Assembly: GCF_001640805.2 (NCBI RefSeq)
Contig: NC_066837.1
Location: 16,972,501-17,036,500 of the forward strand
From: Lates calcarifer
Taxonomy: Eukaryota; Chordata; Actinopteri; Centropomidae
Direction of reading: 5' to 3'
DNA: 64,000 nucleotides
Each line of letters starts with the position of its first letter. Position 1 is the stretch's first letter. Positions 1 to 11,106 of this stretch are shown here, in pieces. The notes below the pieces were generated by a model. The model did not search any database. It saw nothing but the letters and a program-made list of their open reading frames with translations, and was not told where the DNA came from. The position numbers were made by a program, and so were the translations under genes.

Positions 1-1272
1 TGACACTGCTTTGTGAGTCTTGGGTAGCTGGGCAATCCTTGTGACGTATCACACACTCTTTATGGTGAATACAAGTTGATACCATCAGGATGGAGGTATA
101 GGGTACAACCTCTATGGACTTCCTGTAACCACAGATCCTTTGTACCTTCTAGCATAGCTCTGCTGAAAATATCTTGAAGACATGAGGGTGTGTCATCTTC
201 ATTGTTGCACTAAATTCCTGATTGATGGTGATGTTGTTGGGTGTCTGTTGTTGTAATGTTATTGTTGGAGGGTCTTACGTGTTATGTTATGTTGTTTTTA
301 TTATTTACTTGTATTCGAAGAACATATGCCATTGTATACACTAAATGTAAAAGTACAATTAGAAATAACCAGGATTCAAACAAACAAATCAATATATCAT
401 AATGCAAACACACACAAAACCTTTAAATGTGTTTCAGCACACTGCAGCGCATTTTAAGTTTGTCACAACTGTCACAAGAAAAGGTCAAATAAACAAAAAT
501 CTCCAGTCTATTTTGACAATTAAACATCTCAGTAATTCCAGTTGTCCCCAATTAAAATAAGGTAAAAAGTGAAAATGTTTCAGTTTCTGGTCTGGTCGAG
601 ATCATCCTCCCATGAAAAAGAGGAGCAACAGTTTCCTACTGATAGTCAATGTGATTCCTTTCATTATGGTTTCTCAAGCATTCCCTGACTGAAACCAAGC
701 ATTTATTCTTATATAATTAGGTGATGTTGATGAATGACAACATGTTTGCCACAATGGCTACGGTGTTAAATATCAACAAAAAACAGGAAGTACTTTTCCT
801 GCTGTTTCCATCACCTAATTAGTTGTGAAAGTTCTTAAAACTCAATTTATTTGTCAAAATGTATTTTACTCTTTACATTTTATAAACAACACAACCTCTG
901 GGTAAATGTTGCATCTTTGTAAATACACATTTGAAAAGTGCAGTAAAATGTCAGAGCAGTATTATACATAAGTGTCGTGGTTGTTAGAGCTGAAATCAAA
1001 AATCAAAACAAAATGAAAATGTAAGCAACTCAAGGTTAACTGTATTTGTAAATGGCTGTTAATCATTTTAGCGAATATGGCATGTAAATATAACTTTGAT
1101 TGTGAATAATTTTCCAGCATGTAATATATTCAACAGTTGTAAATAGGATTTCAGTGCAGTAGCATTACTTGTATTAAACAGCAGGTTACTTTGAAGTCCC
1201 ATATGTGGAAGAAAAATGTAATTTATGGTATAACAACAGAGTCATGTCTTGTCAATTAAAGACAATGGATAT
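1..1272. other. Left flank and 3' flank of neu3-like copy A
   Basis: Positions 1-290 look unique and I see no gene there. From about 300 the sequence is the 3' flank of copy A. It matches the 3' flanks of copy C (10350-11100), copy F (22300-23050) and copy H (32200-32690), including a shared stretch beginning with the fish-typical 'gtgatgttgatgaatgacaac'. On the minus strand a candidate AATAAA polyadenylation signal lies at 846-851, about 425 bp beyond the stop codon. Between about 1066 and 1272 the sequence differs from the other copies, and this difference gives copy A its own shorter C-terminal end. Confidence 0.6.
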
Positions 1273-2571
1273 TTACTGTCCAATGCCTGACTTGATGTCC
1301 TTGTAGCTAAAAACCACAGAGGCTATCTGCTCTGTTTCTTTCTTCACCCCACACTCCATTAGACATGCAAACCAACCCTTACCAATGTAAGCCAGGTCTG
1401 AGTAACCACTGGGTCCACTGTTAATGATCCAGGGTTTGCTCCACTTACTTGGATCCTTTGGGGATTTGCTCACATACACTCCTAAATCAGTCCTCTTGGA
1501 CTTGTTGCTTGGGTGAGTGTAGAGCAGCCACTGTGGGTCACCCTCTGTATCTGCACCTTCATCTTGAGCTGGAAATGAGACCACACTTCCCTGACAACCT
1601 GAACCAGTTTCAACAAGCTTTGTAGCATTGCTCAATGTGTGAAAATCAGCTCCACCATTTTCACTGACAGCTTCCACTCGCCAGCCTCCCTGACTACGGG
1701 CATTGCAGTAGATGGAGCTTTTGGAGTCTCCATCAAAAATCTCTGCCATTTGACATTCCCCTGATTGTGTTTGAAGCCTATTGCCTAACTTCCATGTGCT
1801 GTCATCAATGTCTTTGTACAGGGCACGAGCATGTGGAACAGAGCAGTTACACATTATACAACAACAGCAGGAAGAGCAGGAATCATAAGCATGAACAGGA
1901 ACAATCAATCTACCTGTCTTCATTTGAAGACCATGGCCTGGTCCAACAGCAAATGTGGCCCAGTTCTTAATTTCGTACAGTTTGTCTGTCAAATCTGTCA
2001 CGTCACTCCAGTTTTGTCCAAGATCAGTGCTTGTGATGTAGCAGAGACGGGCCTTGTTGCAGCCTAACCATCTCTGCCACATCTCTGAGTAAGTGCTTTT
2101 AACGCAGATGAAAAACAGGTAAAGTGTGTTGGTGTTCTTCTCAAACACTGGGCAGGGGTTCATAGGACGGTAGTTGTCAAGTTTTGCCTTTTCCACCACT
2201 GTTTTGAGCTCTGACCACTGGAAAAGATATTATTCAGAGGTGTGTAAATAAAACAAAGCATTGTTGATGGAGTTGAAAGTAATACTGTATATTCACATGT
2301 AATTCAGCCAACAATGACAGAGTTGATTGGATTTGTTTACCTCAATTGTCTTTGCACCAGAGGATTCATCCTTCAGCGTTCCTCTACTCATAACCAGGTT
2401 CTTTGTACTGGCATCATCTGCAGTCTCCCTCTGCTCTGCAAAGGCTAGAAGAGTTTCACTGTTTCTGTCGTAGAAAAGGGCAGGAATCCTGTACACAACA
2501 GCACTATGAGTTTTAAAGACGGTTTTGTTCTGTAGTTCGATGTCCTCAGGTTTTGTTTGTTTGTTGCCCAT
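1273..2571 (-). CDS. neu3: neu3-like sialidase, copy A (two exons, 391 aa)
   Basis: Predicted exo-alpha-sialidase of the NEU3 (ganglioside, membrane-associated) type. Coding exons are 2341-2571 and 1273-2217, joined in phase 0 across a 123-bp intron (donor GTAAAC, acceptor TTTTCCAG). The 391-aa length is normal for the family. The YRIP motif supplies Arg28; the AEQR motif supplies Arg48, followed by Asp53. Exon 2 holds the MNPCP and FAVGPGHG blocks, the ECQMAE glutamate, the NARS arginine, the RTDLG arginine and the GYSDL tyrosine, so all catalytic positions known from human NEU2 are present. The first Asp box (STDLGQNW) is good; the second (KDIDDSTW) is degenerate. After HAY there is a loop with seven cysteines. 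Its N-terminus, MGNKQTK, fits an N-myristoylation signal not found in the other copies. The start lies in a strong context (GCCATGG). It may be active, but its TATA box is altered. Confidence 0.85.
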
Positions 2572-2810
2572 GGCTGGTATCCGTGTGTAAAATGATCACT
2601 CAGTAAGTAAAAAAGACAAACTGAAAGTGTGTATCTCTATGGTCATCTAAGTTTGAGGATTTTAAGGGTTTCATAAGACTAGGTCAGGCAGTTTTTACAT
2701 ATGGGAGGGGTATTTATTTTTGTTGAAGCAGAACTCTTCGTTCGGTTGAAAAGAGAAGTGAATCTAAGAATCTAAATCGAAGAAAATGTCCACCCACTAG
2801 TGAACAGAGC
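2572..2810 (-). promoter_or_regulatory. 5' UTR and proximal promoter of neu3-like copy A
   Basis: The 5' UTR and promoter are conserved with the other copies, including the 'tgatcattttaca' stretch just upstream of the start codon. The minus-strand CCCCTCCC box is at 2703-2710. Where copies C, D and F have TATAAA, this copy reads ATGAAA (2669-2674), so the TATA box is probably lost. Copy H carries the same altered form. Function is inferred from conservation and position only. Confidence 0.5.
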
Positions 2811-2984
2811 CTAAGCCAGTATGATGATTAATTTATCAGGAGGATTGTCGGGAAAGCAAGTGTGGGTCAGAATCCTAGCACTTCCATGTAATTGGCCTGA
2901 GGTTGGGGGGTAATGAAGTGGAATAAAACAGACCTTAAATTATCTGATTATATTTTATGATTTGCTTGTATTTGAAGAACAGCC

Positions 2985-3318
2985 ATCCATCCATCTATCT
3001 ATTATCTATACTGCTTATTGTTAAGGGTCGCGAGCTGGCCAGAGCCAATCCCAGCTGACACTTGGCGACACCCTGGCCATATGACCAGTCTATCACAGGG
3101 CTGACATACTGAGACAAACAACCATTGACACTCACATTCACACTCTACGAACAATTTAGCATCACCAATTAACCTAACTTGCATGTCTTTGGACTGTTGG
3201 AAAAAAGCTGGAGTACCCGGAGAGAACTCATGCAGGCGCAGGGAGAAGATGGAAACTCCACAAAGAAAGGCCCTGGGTGAACCTTTTTGCTGCTAACCAC
3301 TGCACCACCATGTCACCT
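2985..3318 (-). repeat. Dispersed teleost repeat with (ATCC/ATCT)n tail, copy 1
   Basis: On the minus strand it reads from a 'gtggtgcagtggttagcagc' head, through 'ccagtccaaagacatgcaag' and 'ttaattggtgatgctaaatt', to 'gctgggattggctctggcca' and a (GGAT)n tail. This is the organisation of a very common fish interspersed repeat. The region between genes also appears in units 2 and 3 at the equivalent place, so this copy inserted before the unit was duplicated. Confidence 0.8.
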
Positions 3319-6300
3319 TGTAGAACACATGTTATGATCATTTTCAGTAAATGTGAAATTAAAAGCAGGCACAATCAGGATTCAAACATACAAAGATAGC
3401 AAAATAGAAAAAGGCATCAGTATTGGTAAAATACAAAACAAGATATAAAGAAGACAATATATACATATTAGAAACAAGAGAACAATATACACAGGGACTA
3501 TATACATTACAGTAAGATTCAATTGACTACAGATATTTTACACTTTGAAATAATATTGCACAGAATGAAGGAGTGATAAGTAGCTGGTTCGTGCGTCATC
3601 TGATGTTTGGTCATACACCAATGCACTGGATAAACTAGAACTTTGACCTGCTGTTAATCAAAGTTATTACAGATTGTTGTGTTTATCAAACGTCATGGAA
3701 ATCTGTCTTCTAGTTGAGATATTTTGCACAACAACACAAATGTGAACCTCATGGTGGTGCTAGACAAAAAGTCAGCAGGTCACCAAGTCATTAGGAACTA
3801 TGACTGGTGATCCACCTGATCCAGCTGACTGACCGACAGATTGACATTGATATCCTCAGAGGTATTGCTAAAAAAACAAGCTATATATTTAAACAGGTAC
3901 ACAATACAGAAACAATAGTCTGGGCATGTATATAGATCAACTGTGCTGATATCCAGATCTCAGTTTATATTTGAAAGCCTGTAGATTCACTTCCAGTTAA
4001 CTGGACCCGAGACCATAATACTGGATGGTACTCTTGAATGCAACATCTTTAACTGCAAGTAGTATTTACCTGAAATGTAGATCCCATCTCGCCAAAGTCT
4101 TTGCTATTGACCTTGTACAAGCATTGGGGTGGTGTGGGTGGCATGTGACTCACCAATTTAAAGAAGATGATACAGTTCCTGTAATTCACTCCACTGTGCT
4201 GTCTGTAGGAGCTATTTGTCTTTATCAGTTGATATTGTCCTTTTGTGAATTTCACTGTAATCCCCAACAGTTACAGCTGTTCAAATTACCTTGGGTCCAC
4301 TACCACACAGTGAGATACTGGTGATGTTGTGTTAAGGAGAAACAGCTTTCCTGCAAGAAAGGCCAGTTTGATAAGAGCTAAAGTTATTTTTCCAAATCTG
4401 CCTGTTTTTGTATTACAAACAGGAAACAGAAATGTCCCTCTTCTTTTGAAGCAGTGTAACTTTCTTTTTACTGATTACTAAATAGACTATGGTTGGTACA
4501 CCGACTGTGTGGGGATTTTTTTTCACATCATGTGGCAACATCTGGCGCCAGCCTGACGTCAGCCTGGAACCTGAACCCCCATCTTCTCTTCAGCCTCCCC
4601 AACAATGTGTGATAAGAAGCAGATACAGAACTCTTCCTCTCAAGCCAAAGGTCAAAGGTCATATGGCCCATTCAGGAGAATCTATTCTAATGGACCCCAG
4701 TTCATCCGAAACTTATAAATAAACGTTCTTCAAATCTTCATTCTATTGCAACAAACTAGGTCCTAGGTCCTGTCTCCTCCATTGTTTATCTTTCTCCACA
4801 CCAGACCTCTACTTGGAAATTATGTCACATTCCAGGACAACCTTGCACACAATCCTCTAATGTTTTATTACTGATGATGAACACAATTTATTCTTTTGCA
4901 GCTAATCAGCTAATTGTCTTAAGATCTGTGAGTAATGTGTTTTGATCCATGTTTGTATTAACACATTGTCTTTCTTTAAGTATTAGCACCACCAAGTTAT
5001 ATCTCATCTTGTACAATGTCTTACTTAATCATGGTGGAAGGTGAATATGTGATATGCGCGCAAGTATTCCAGATGAATAATTTAGAGTTTAATAAGAGAT
5101 CATATTTCATTCTAACTGGGACAAAGAAAGTGAGGACAATGAATCCTGATTGGCTGAGACCACCTCACTCCACCTGTAAACCTGATACTATCCTCAAGAG
5201 AATAGAAAACCACATGTTCCGCAAGCAACTTTTTCTTTTATCTAGACACGTAAGTGATTCTTTATTTCTTTAAACCAAGCTATGTCAAGTTAAGTCAAAG
5301 GAACAAAAATATCTGAATACTTAGAACTAATTTTTGACAATCCTGTGTTTTCATTCTGAAGATTTTTGACAGTTTTAGAGTTATCTGGCCGACGCCAGCC
5401 TCCTCTAAAGTTATCCAGAAAACAATAAGTAGGCCACGTAAGAGATTATTTTTCCTCAACCCGCAAGAGAGGCCTGCAGATCACACGACCGCCTGCAATG
5501 AAACCTGCAACTCAACTAAAGCTGAACTGCTGAGACACCGGCAGAATCCATCACCATGTTAACCAGAGACGCGGCCACCAGGAGAATCCACCTGGATCCT
5601 GCGTTTCCATGGTTACCATCACAACCCAGCTGCCTGGATTCCAGCCAAGTCTGCAGCTGCCGCAACAAACAGCAGGCTGGTCTTAACATTCTGCTCGTGA
5701 CAAGGGTTCATGATGACATAAGTAAACTTTAATTTCACCATCGATAGACATCTCCAAATTCAGTACAAATAGATTACAGTTACAGACTAAACCTCCACCA
5801 GATCACCCTACTCATTTTACCTGCTGTTAGTTCACCATGCTAGTTTGATCATCTTTACACTTCTGTTTTATTTTTATTTCACATGTTTTCACTCTATAGC
5901 TATATTCACTTTAGTAATCAATAAATTGTAAATACACTTGTAGACCCAGCAGTTTTGTGTGTTTCTTTGCAATGGTGAGCCAGATCCCTGGTCTTAGATA
6001 TCAGACTGATGAAAACTTACGGTGTGGATATTAATGCAGAATATTGATATCAAAATTAATATCCCCGATGGTGGTGCCCCACTCAACGAGTGTAAACTGG
6101 ATTCTCCAATGATTATTTTGTACATTTATGCAACAATCAATACAAGCAAAACTCATTTGTAAAGGAAAAGTTAGACATTCTAGAGAGGTTTGCTTATTTT
6201 CTGCTGTTGTCATGAGCCAGATAAGACAATCAGTATCACTCTTATTTCTCATGAAGTATGAGCTTGAGCTGGAGCCAGGACACAGTTAGTAGTCTGTAGA

Positions 6301-7035
6301 CTCCAAAAGGTACTCACAGTACAATATGTCATTGTTATGTATTATCTTCATTAGTTACTATCATAGGTAAGAGTTAAGGAAGTTTTTAAGTGTGTAAATG
6401 AGCTCTAGCTCTGTATATTTCCATTCTACCACTGACATATCTAGTAGCTGCTCTACTGTGCACTTGAAAGTCTATTTTACTGATGCATTGTAGTTATGAG
6501 GAGTTTACACAGAACCCTGTGATTTGACTATGCATCTTATTGTATCTTGTTTATGTTTTCTAGTTTCACTCCTATTCAGACTGTATATGAAGCTGCTGCC
6601 CAATAAAGCACCCAGAGTTTGGACGCAATATCCTGACTCCCGTATTCATTTGAATGGAGTTTGGCTTACTGCTGAATTGTGTACCTCTACACACACACAA
6701 GGAGAGCATTACACTTAGCATAAAGATTTTAGACAGGGGAACAGCTAGCCTGGCTCTGTCCAGACAGGGAGTTATGTGCTGTAACTATTTTATAGTAAAC
6801 TGCTGCTGGGAAATGGACTTCCTGAGGTCTTGTTGTGACTGTGAAGCAGAGACTCTCCAGTACCAGCAAAATAGTTATATTTACGTTGCAGATTTGACTG
6901 GTATATAAGGTGGGTAGTTAATCAGAAAGTTGGACCAGTTACTTTTTACTGTAATAACTCATTATAAATGCTCATAACTACCAACACAATAGAGCTTATT
7001 ACAAACCTTTGAACCTTTATTAATTATGAATCAAT
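3319..7035. other. Spacer 1, no supported gene
   Basis: Repeated nearly base for base in units 2 (14613-18240) and 3 (25621-29250). None of the open frames is conserved as protein across the three copies, so I do not call genes. A GC-richer block lies at about 5380-5720. There is a perfect 10-bp inverted repeat (ggatattaat at 6026-6035, attaatatcc at 6055-6064). Compared with spacers 2 and 3 it keeps about 180 bp around 4215-4390 that they have lost, and lacks a roughly 30-bp stretch they share. Confidence 0.6.
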
Positions 7036-7394
7036 GGTCTATTTGGAATAGTTGATGTTAGTAATTGTCTGGTACCACTGATCAGGTGATTTTGTTGGAT
7101 TGCCTTAAAAATTGTGTTGACTTTTTCAGTAATTGTTGGTGATGGCTCTTCTTCAGAGCCCCCTCCCCCAACCTGTGGTGTTCCCCAAGGCTCCATTTTT
7201 GGTCCCTTGTTGTTCTCCATTTACACGTTTGCACTATGATACATGACCTGCAAACACAATATTCACTATCACTGTTGTACAGCTGACATTCAAATCTATG
7301 TCCCACTAAAAAAGAGTGAAGAGGACAACTTACACCATCTAATTTCTTGTCTTTCAGAAATCAAGCACTGAATGTCTTAAAACTTCCTCCAGCT

Positions 7395-7874
7395 TGTCAG
7401 GGCGTAGCAATGTGGACACAGGCGCAAACAGGAGGCAGAGGCAGAGTTACCAAAATCAAGGTCCTTTAATCAAACGAGGTCGGTACACAGGAAGGCAAAA
7501 AGAGAAAGCAACGGTACAAAAAGGACTAGAGCTGAGGCAAGGTCAAAAAACACAGGCGAGGGTCAAAACCTATGGCTACTAGAGAACAGTATTAAACTCA
7601 AAGGCTGGTAGGTCTGGCAGAAACACAAGACGAACTGGCAGGGAGTGCAGGGAGACACAGACACTAAATACACAGGGGCAGGGCAGACAATGAGACACAG
7701 GTGAACCACATTAGGACAGGGTAGGTAATCACCAGGAGGAGGGAGCACAGAAGGAAGGGGAAGACAAGACACCTGAAACAATAGGGAGGTCAGTGATTAC
7801 AAAATAAAACAGGAAATAAAACAAACACAACAGAACTACAAAAGAAAAGCCCTGGCTCAGAACTGACACTGACA
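7395..7874. mobile_element. Solo LTR, 480 bp
   Basis: The element starts TGTCAG and ends CTGACA and is flanked by a perfect 5-bp target-site duplication, cagct (7390-7394 and 7875-7879). TG...CA ends plus a 5-bp duplication are the signature of a long terminal repeat left by recombination between two LTRs. Paralogous positions in units 2 and 3 (near 18577, 19816, 29587 and 30826) carry the uninterrupted 'cctccagctagatg', which is the empty site. There are no internal genes. The superfamily (Gypsy or other) cannot be decided from the LTR alone. Confidence 0.88.
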
Positions 7875-7944
7875 CAGCTAGATGAAAATAAAAAATAAAT
7901 CAGTGTATTTGACCCGACAAAGTTCATATCCTCTCTACAGAACA

Positions 7945-9416
7945 CACTGTAATAAATTGCTGTAAATTTACGTGAAGATACTAACAGTATAATCCCGTTA
8001 TCTGTAAATGCAGTACATTACTGTTTTTATTATCTGTAAAGTTGATGTCACACTACTACAGTATTATTTTACGGTATTTTACAGTATAATCACTTGGATG
8101 AACAAAAACAGTACAGTACTGTATTTAACTGCATTTTGGGAAGACAAAGAAAATGTGAGCCCACATTTTGAATGGATGAATTTTTCACCATCTTCGTCCT
8201 GCAGATTACAAAGTAAGAACCTTTTGATTTTGCTCATTAGTATCAATAGGCAAAATACATCACGACTCCAGTCAGCTCCTCCTGTGTCCTGATAAGGTCG
8301 CAACAGCAAGATAATCGTTTGACTCATCAGCCTTTATGTTTAGGATTGTTTAGCTAACGCTGTGCGCTGAGCTGACACACAAAAAATACTGCAGGAGAAC
8401 ACACACTATGGGAGTATTTTGTCAGCTAACGTTAGCCACTTCTAACTACAGGTCTGTGAAGTGGCTTAACGGGACAAACCCTTCTCCTGTGTTTGAAACT
8501 GTTGGTGATAGTTGACTATAACAGGGTTGAACGTGTGTCACTGCAGAGAGGAGCTGGACCTCTGATCCTGATCCTTCACAGAGTGAGTCATTTTCTTGTG
8601 TTCACATTACTTTGTTACGGTAACATTTGAAATGGGTTTTTCTTTGTCAAGTTTCAGGTGAAACACTAAGAAGCTGTATTCACCACTGAATGATGAGCAC
8701 TGAGGGGTGCGTCATTCACGGCGATGTCCAGTCAGCTTTTCTGTCCGGGCTTGCTGCTGTCTCTTCTGCTCACTTCACCTTCACCTTCACTACCAAGATG
8801 ATGCTGCATGTTCACTGGAATTCATTCAAAGGTTAGATGTTTGCATCCTTCAGCTGGTACTGTGCTCACAACTAAAATGTTACATTTACTATGGCTAAGG
8901 TAGAGGAAATATGTGCTTCACAAAATATTTATATTGTTATTATCTCAATTAGGAAACTTTTCTTTCACACCAACTCTTGTTTTGCAGGTGGTTCAATGGG
9001 ATAATCCAGAGTGAGGCTCCAAGATTGGACATGGCCAAAGAAAAGATGATATGAGATCAGTTAACCCTCATGTCTCCAGTCTACTGGAAATCACTCTGTT
9101 TTTCTATCTGTTTATTTATCCTAAATGTTCTTCAGTGTTTTTTTTTTTTTGTTTGTTTTTTTAATTTCACATGCTTAATAAATAATCATGGTTTAAAAAA
9201 GACACATTGAAGCTGTGCTATTGTGCTAAAGTGCTGGCGTCTCTGCTGCCAGTACTTTACTGTAAATTGATAAAAATACAGAAATATTCTGTATGTCACT
9301 ATAACTATGAGCCGTAAAATAATTTTACAGTATGAGTACTGTAAAATAACGGTAAAGTGCTGGTGTCTCTGCTGCCAGTACTTTACCATTATTTTACAGA
9401 AAAATTTGTTACAGTG
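7945..9416. mobile_element. Non-autonomous DNA transposon with CACTGTAA/TTACAGTG ends, unit 1
   Basis: Begins CACTGTAA and ends TTACAGTG, an 8-bp perfect terminal inverted repeat, with further subterminal copies of 'ttactgtaaa'-type sequence and an internal duplicated 'tgctggygtctctgctgcca'. Flanking CA dinucleotides (7943-7944 and 9417-9418) are consistent with a 2-bp duplication, because the empty site near 18650 has a single CA. It is 1,472 bp long with no transposase-like frame. The ends resemble the CACTA/Mirage/Chapaev group, but the family is inferred. Confidence 0.75.
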
Positions 9417-9710
9417 CAGTCTTGGCTCCTTGTCTACTAATATCAAACTTGCAGCCAGAAAGCTGGGCGTATATTTGGACAATGATCTCTCCTTGACAAT
9501 TAAATCACAAGTATTGTCCATCATGCCTCGACCAACTGAGGAAAATTTCAAAAATTAGGTTCTTCATCTCTTGCACTTACCTTGAGTGGATCACGCATGC
9601 ATTATACATCATTGTGTCTTGTTTCCTCCTGCTTTTGTTTTTGGCAGACCATCAGTTCCTTGTCCTCCTTGTTACTGGAAAATCCTCAGAAGAGACCAAA
9701 GTTACTGTGA

Positions 9711-10200
9711 TTGACAATGGCCTGGCGCAACAGCAAATAAGGCCCAGTTCTTAATTTTGCGTAGTTTGTCAGACAAATTTGTCACCTTGCTCCGCCTTTG
9801 TCCAAGATTTTTGCTTGTGATGTAGCAGAGATGGGCCTTGTTGGTGCAATTTTGTATCTACCACTGCTCTGAGATAGCGTCTTCACTGCGGATAAAACAG
9901 GAAAATGTCACTTGTAATTAAGCCATGAAACAACACTGGGGTTTGTTTAATTATGCTCACATTTGTGGATTCCTCTATCAGCTTTCCTGTTTTCAAAACT
10001 AGCATTTTTGTTGTGATATGATCTCCAACCTCTGAAAAGGCTAGAAGAGTTTTACTTTGTCTATTGTGGGAAAGAGCAGGAATTCTGTATCCATGAGATT
10101 TTAAGACAGTGTTTTTCTGTGGTTGGACATCCCTTAAAGTTACACTGTCCTTAAAGTTATCACTCAATAGATAAAGAAAAACCTGCAGTATGTATCTCAA
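9711..10200 (-). pseudogene. neu3-like relic B1
   Basis: An old, decayed copy. Exon 1 is recognisable at about 9954-10140: a GYRIPAL motif is present, but the AEQR arginine motif has become SEVG, so a catalytic arginine is gone. A short 5' piece of exon 2 follows at about 9711-9890, matching the 'FAVGPGH' and 'ARLCYIT' regions with frameshifts and stops. The rest of exon 2 is missing. A minus-strand promoter relic with TATAAA lies just upstream (about 10222-10270). It is more diverged than copies A, C or F, so it predates them. Confidence 0.8.
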
Positions 10201-11106
10201 TCATCAAAGTTTGACTGCTGAGGGTTTTATAAAGCTGGATGTTGCAGTTAGTAGGTGAGGGAGGGGTTTTTTGTAAAAAAATTTTTTATTTCAGCCTAAA
10301 CATTGTTCATTTCTGAAGGAATGACTAATTTTTTAACGGGTTGAACTGTGGTACAATGAAAAATAACCAGGATTCAAACATATAATTCAGCATACATCAT
10401 AACACAAAGCCTTTAAATGTTTCAGTAATGACTGAAGTGACATTTATCAACAGCACACTTTAGGTTTGTCACAAGTGTCACAAGGTAAAAAAAAAAATAT
10501 TTTGAGAGAAACAAAAAAATCAAACAAAAAATAAAAACAGTAATTACAATTATTGCTGTAAAAAGTGAAAATATTTCAGTTTCCGGTCTGGTCGAGATCA
10601 TTCTCCCATGAAAAACAAAAGCAATATTTTCTGACTGATAGTCAACATGGTTTCTTTTAACATGGCTTCTTGAACATTTCCTGACTGAAACCAAGCATTT
10701 ATTCTTATATAGTCATGTGATGTTGATGAATGACAACATGTTTGCCACAATGGCTATGGTGTTAAATATCAACAAAAAGCAGGAAGTACTTTTCCTGCTG
10801 TTTCCATCACCTAATTAGTTGTGAAAGTTCTTAAAACTCAATGTATTTGTCAAAATGTATTTTGCTCTTTACATTTTATAAACAACACAACCTCTGGGTA
10901 AATATAGCATCTTTGTAAATACACATTTGAAAAGTGCAACAAAATATCAGCACAGTATTATACATAAGTGTCATGGTTGTTAGAGCTGAAATCAAAATCA
11001 AAACAAAATGAAAATGTAAGCAACTTAAAGTTAACTGTATTTGTAAATGGCTGTTAATCATTTTAAAGTACAGAGCATCCAAGCATAACTTTGATTGTCA
11101 TGTCAT
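10201..11106. other. Promoter relic of B1 and 3' flank of copy C
   Basis: Positions 10201-10300 hold the decayed promoter of relic B1, with a TATAAA-type box and a gggagggg block. From about 10350 to 11106 the sequence is the 3' flank of copy C, closely matching 22300-23057 and 32200-32689. The AATAAA signal seen downstream of copies A and F is changed here to AATACA. No separate gene is supported. Confidence 0.6.

Larger units (their letters stand above)
7036..9550 (+). mobile_element. L2-like LINE reverse transcriptase relic, interrupted by two insertions
   Basis: The plus strand encodes a recognisable reverse transcriptase core at 7177-7224 (GVPQGSIFGPLLFSIY). It is followed near 7270 by a decayed version of the FADD/YADD active-site segment (TADIQIYVP), then near 7375 by a remnant of the downstream 'NFLQL' segment. 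After the insertions it resumes at 9417 with KLGVYLDNDLS, the usual downstream block of L2/jockey-type elements. Frameshifts and stop codons break the frame, so it is inactive. The fragment is split by a solo LTR (7395-7874) and a CACTA-ended element (7945-9416). Confidence 0.8.

Noticed and set aside
3900..6100. Possible endogenous retrovirus or LTR region in the spacers
   Set aside because: There is a 'tataaataaa' stretch, AATAAA and a GC-rich block, but no matching terminal repeats, no target-site duplication and no gag/pol-like frame that I can see.
8008..8900. Frames inside the CACTA-ended element (up to 94 aa), repeated in all three units
   Set aside because: Their conservation follows from the recent duplication. 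No transposase motif and no consistent reading direction.
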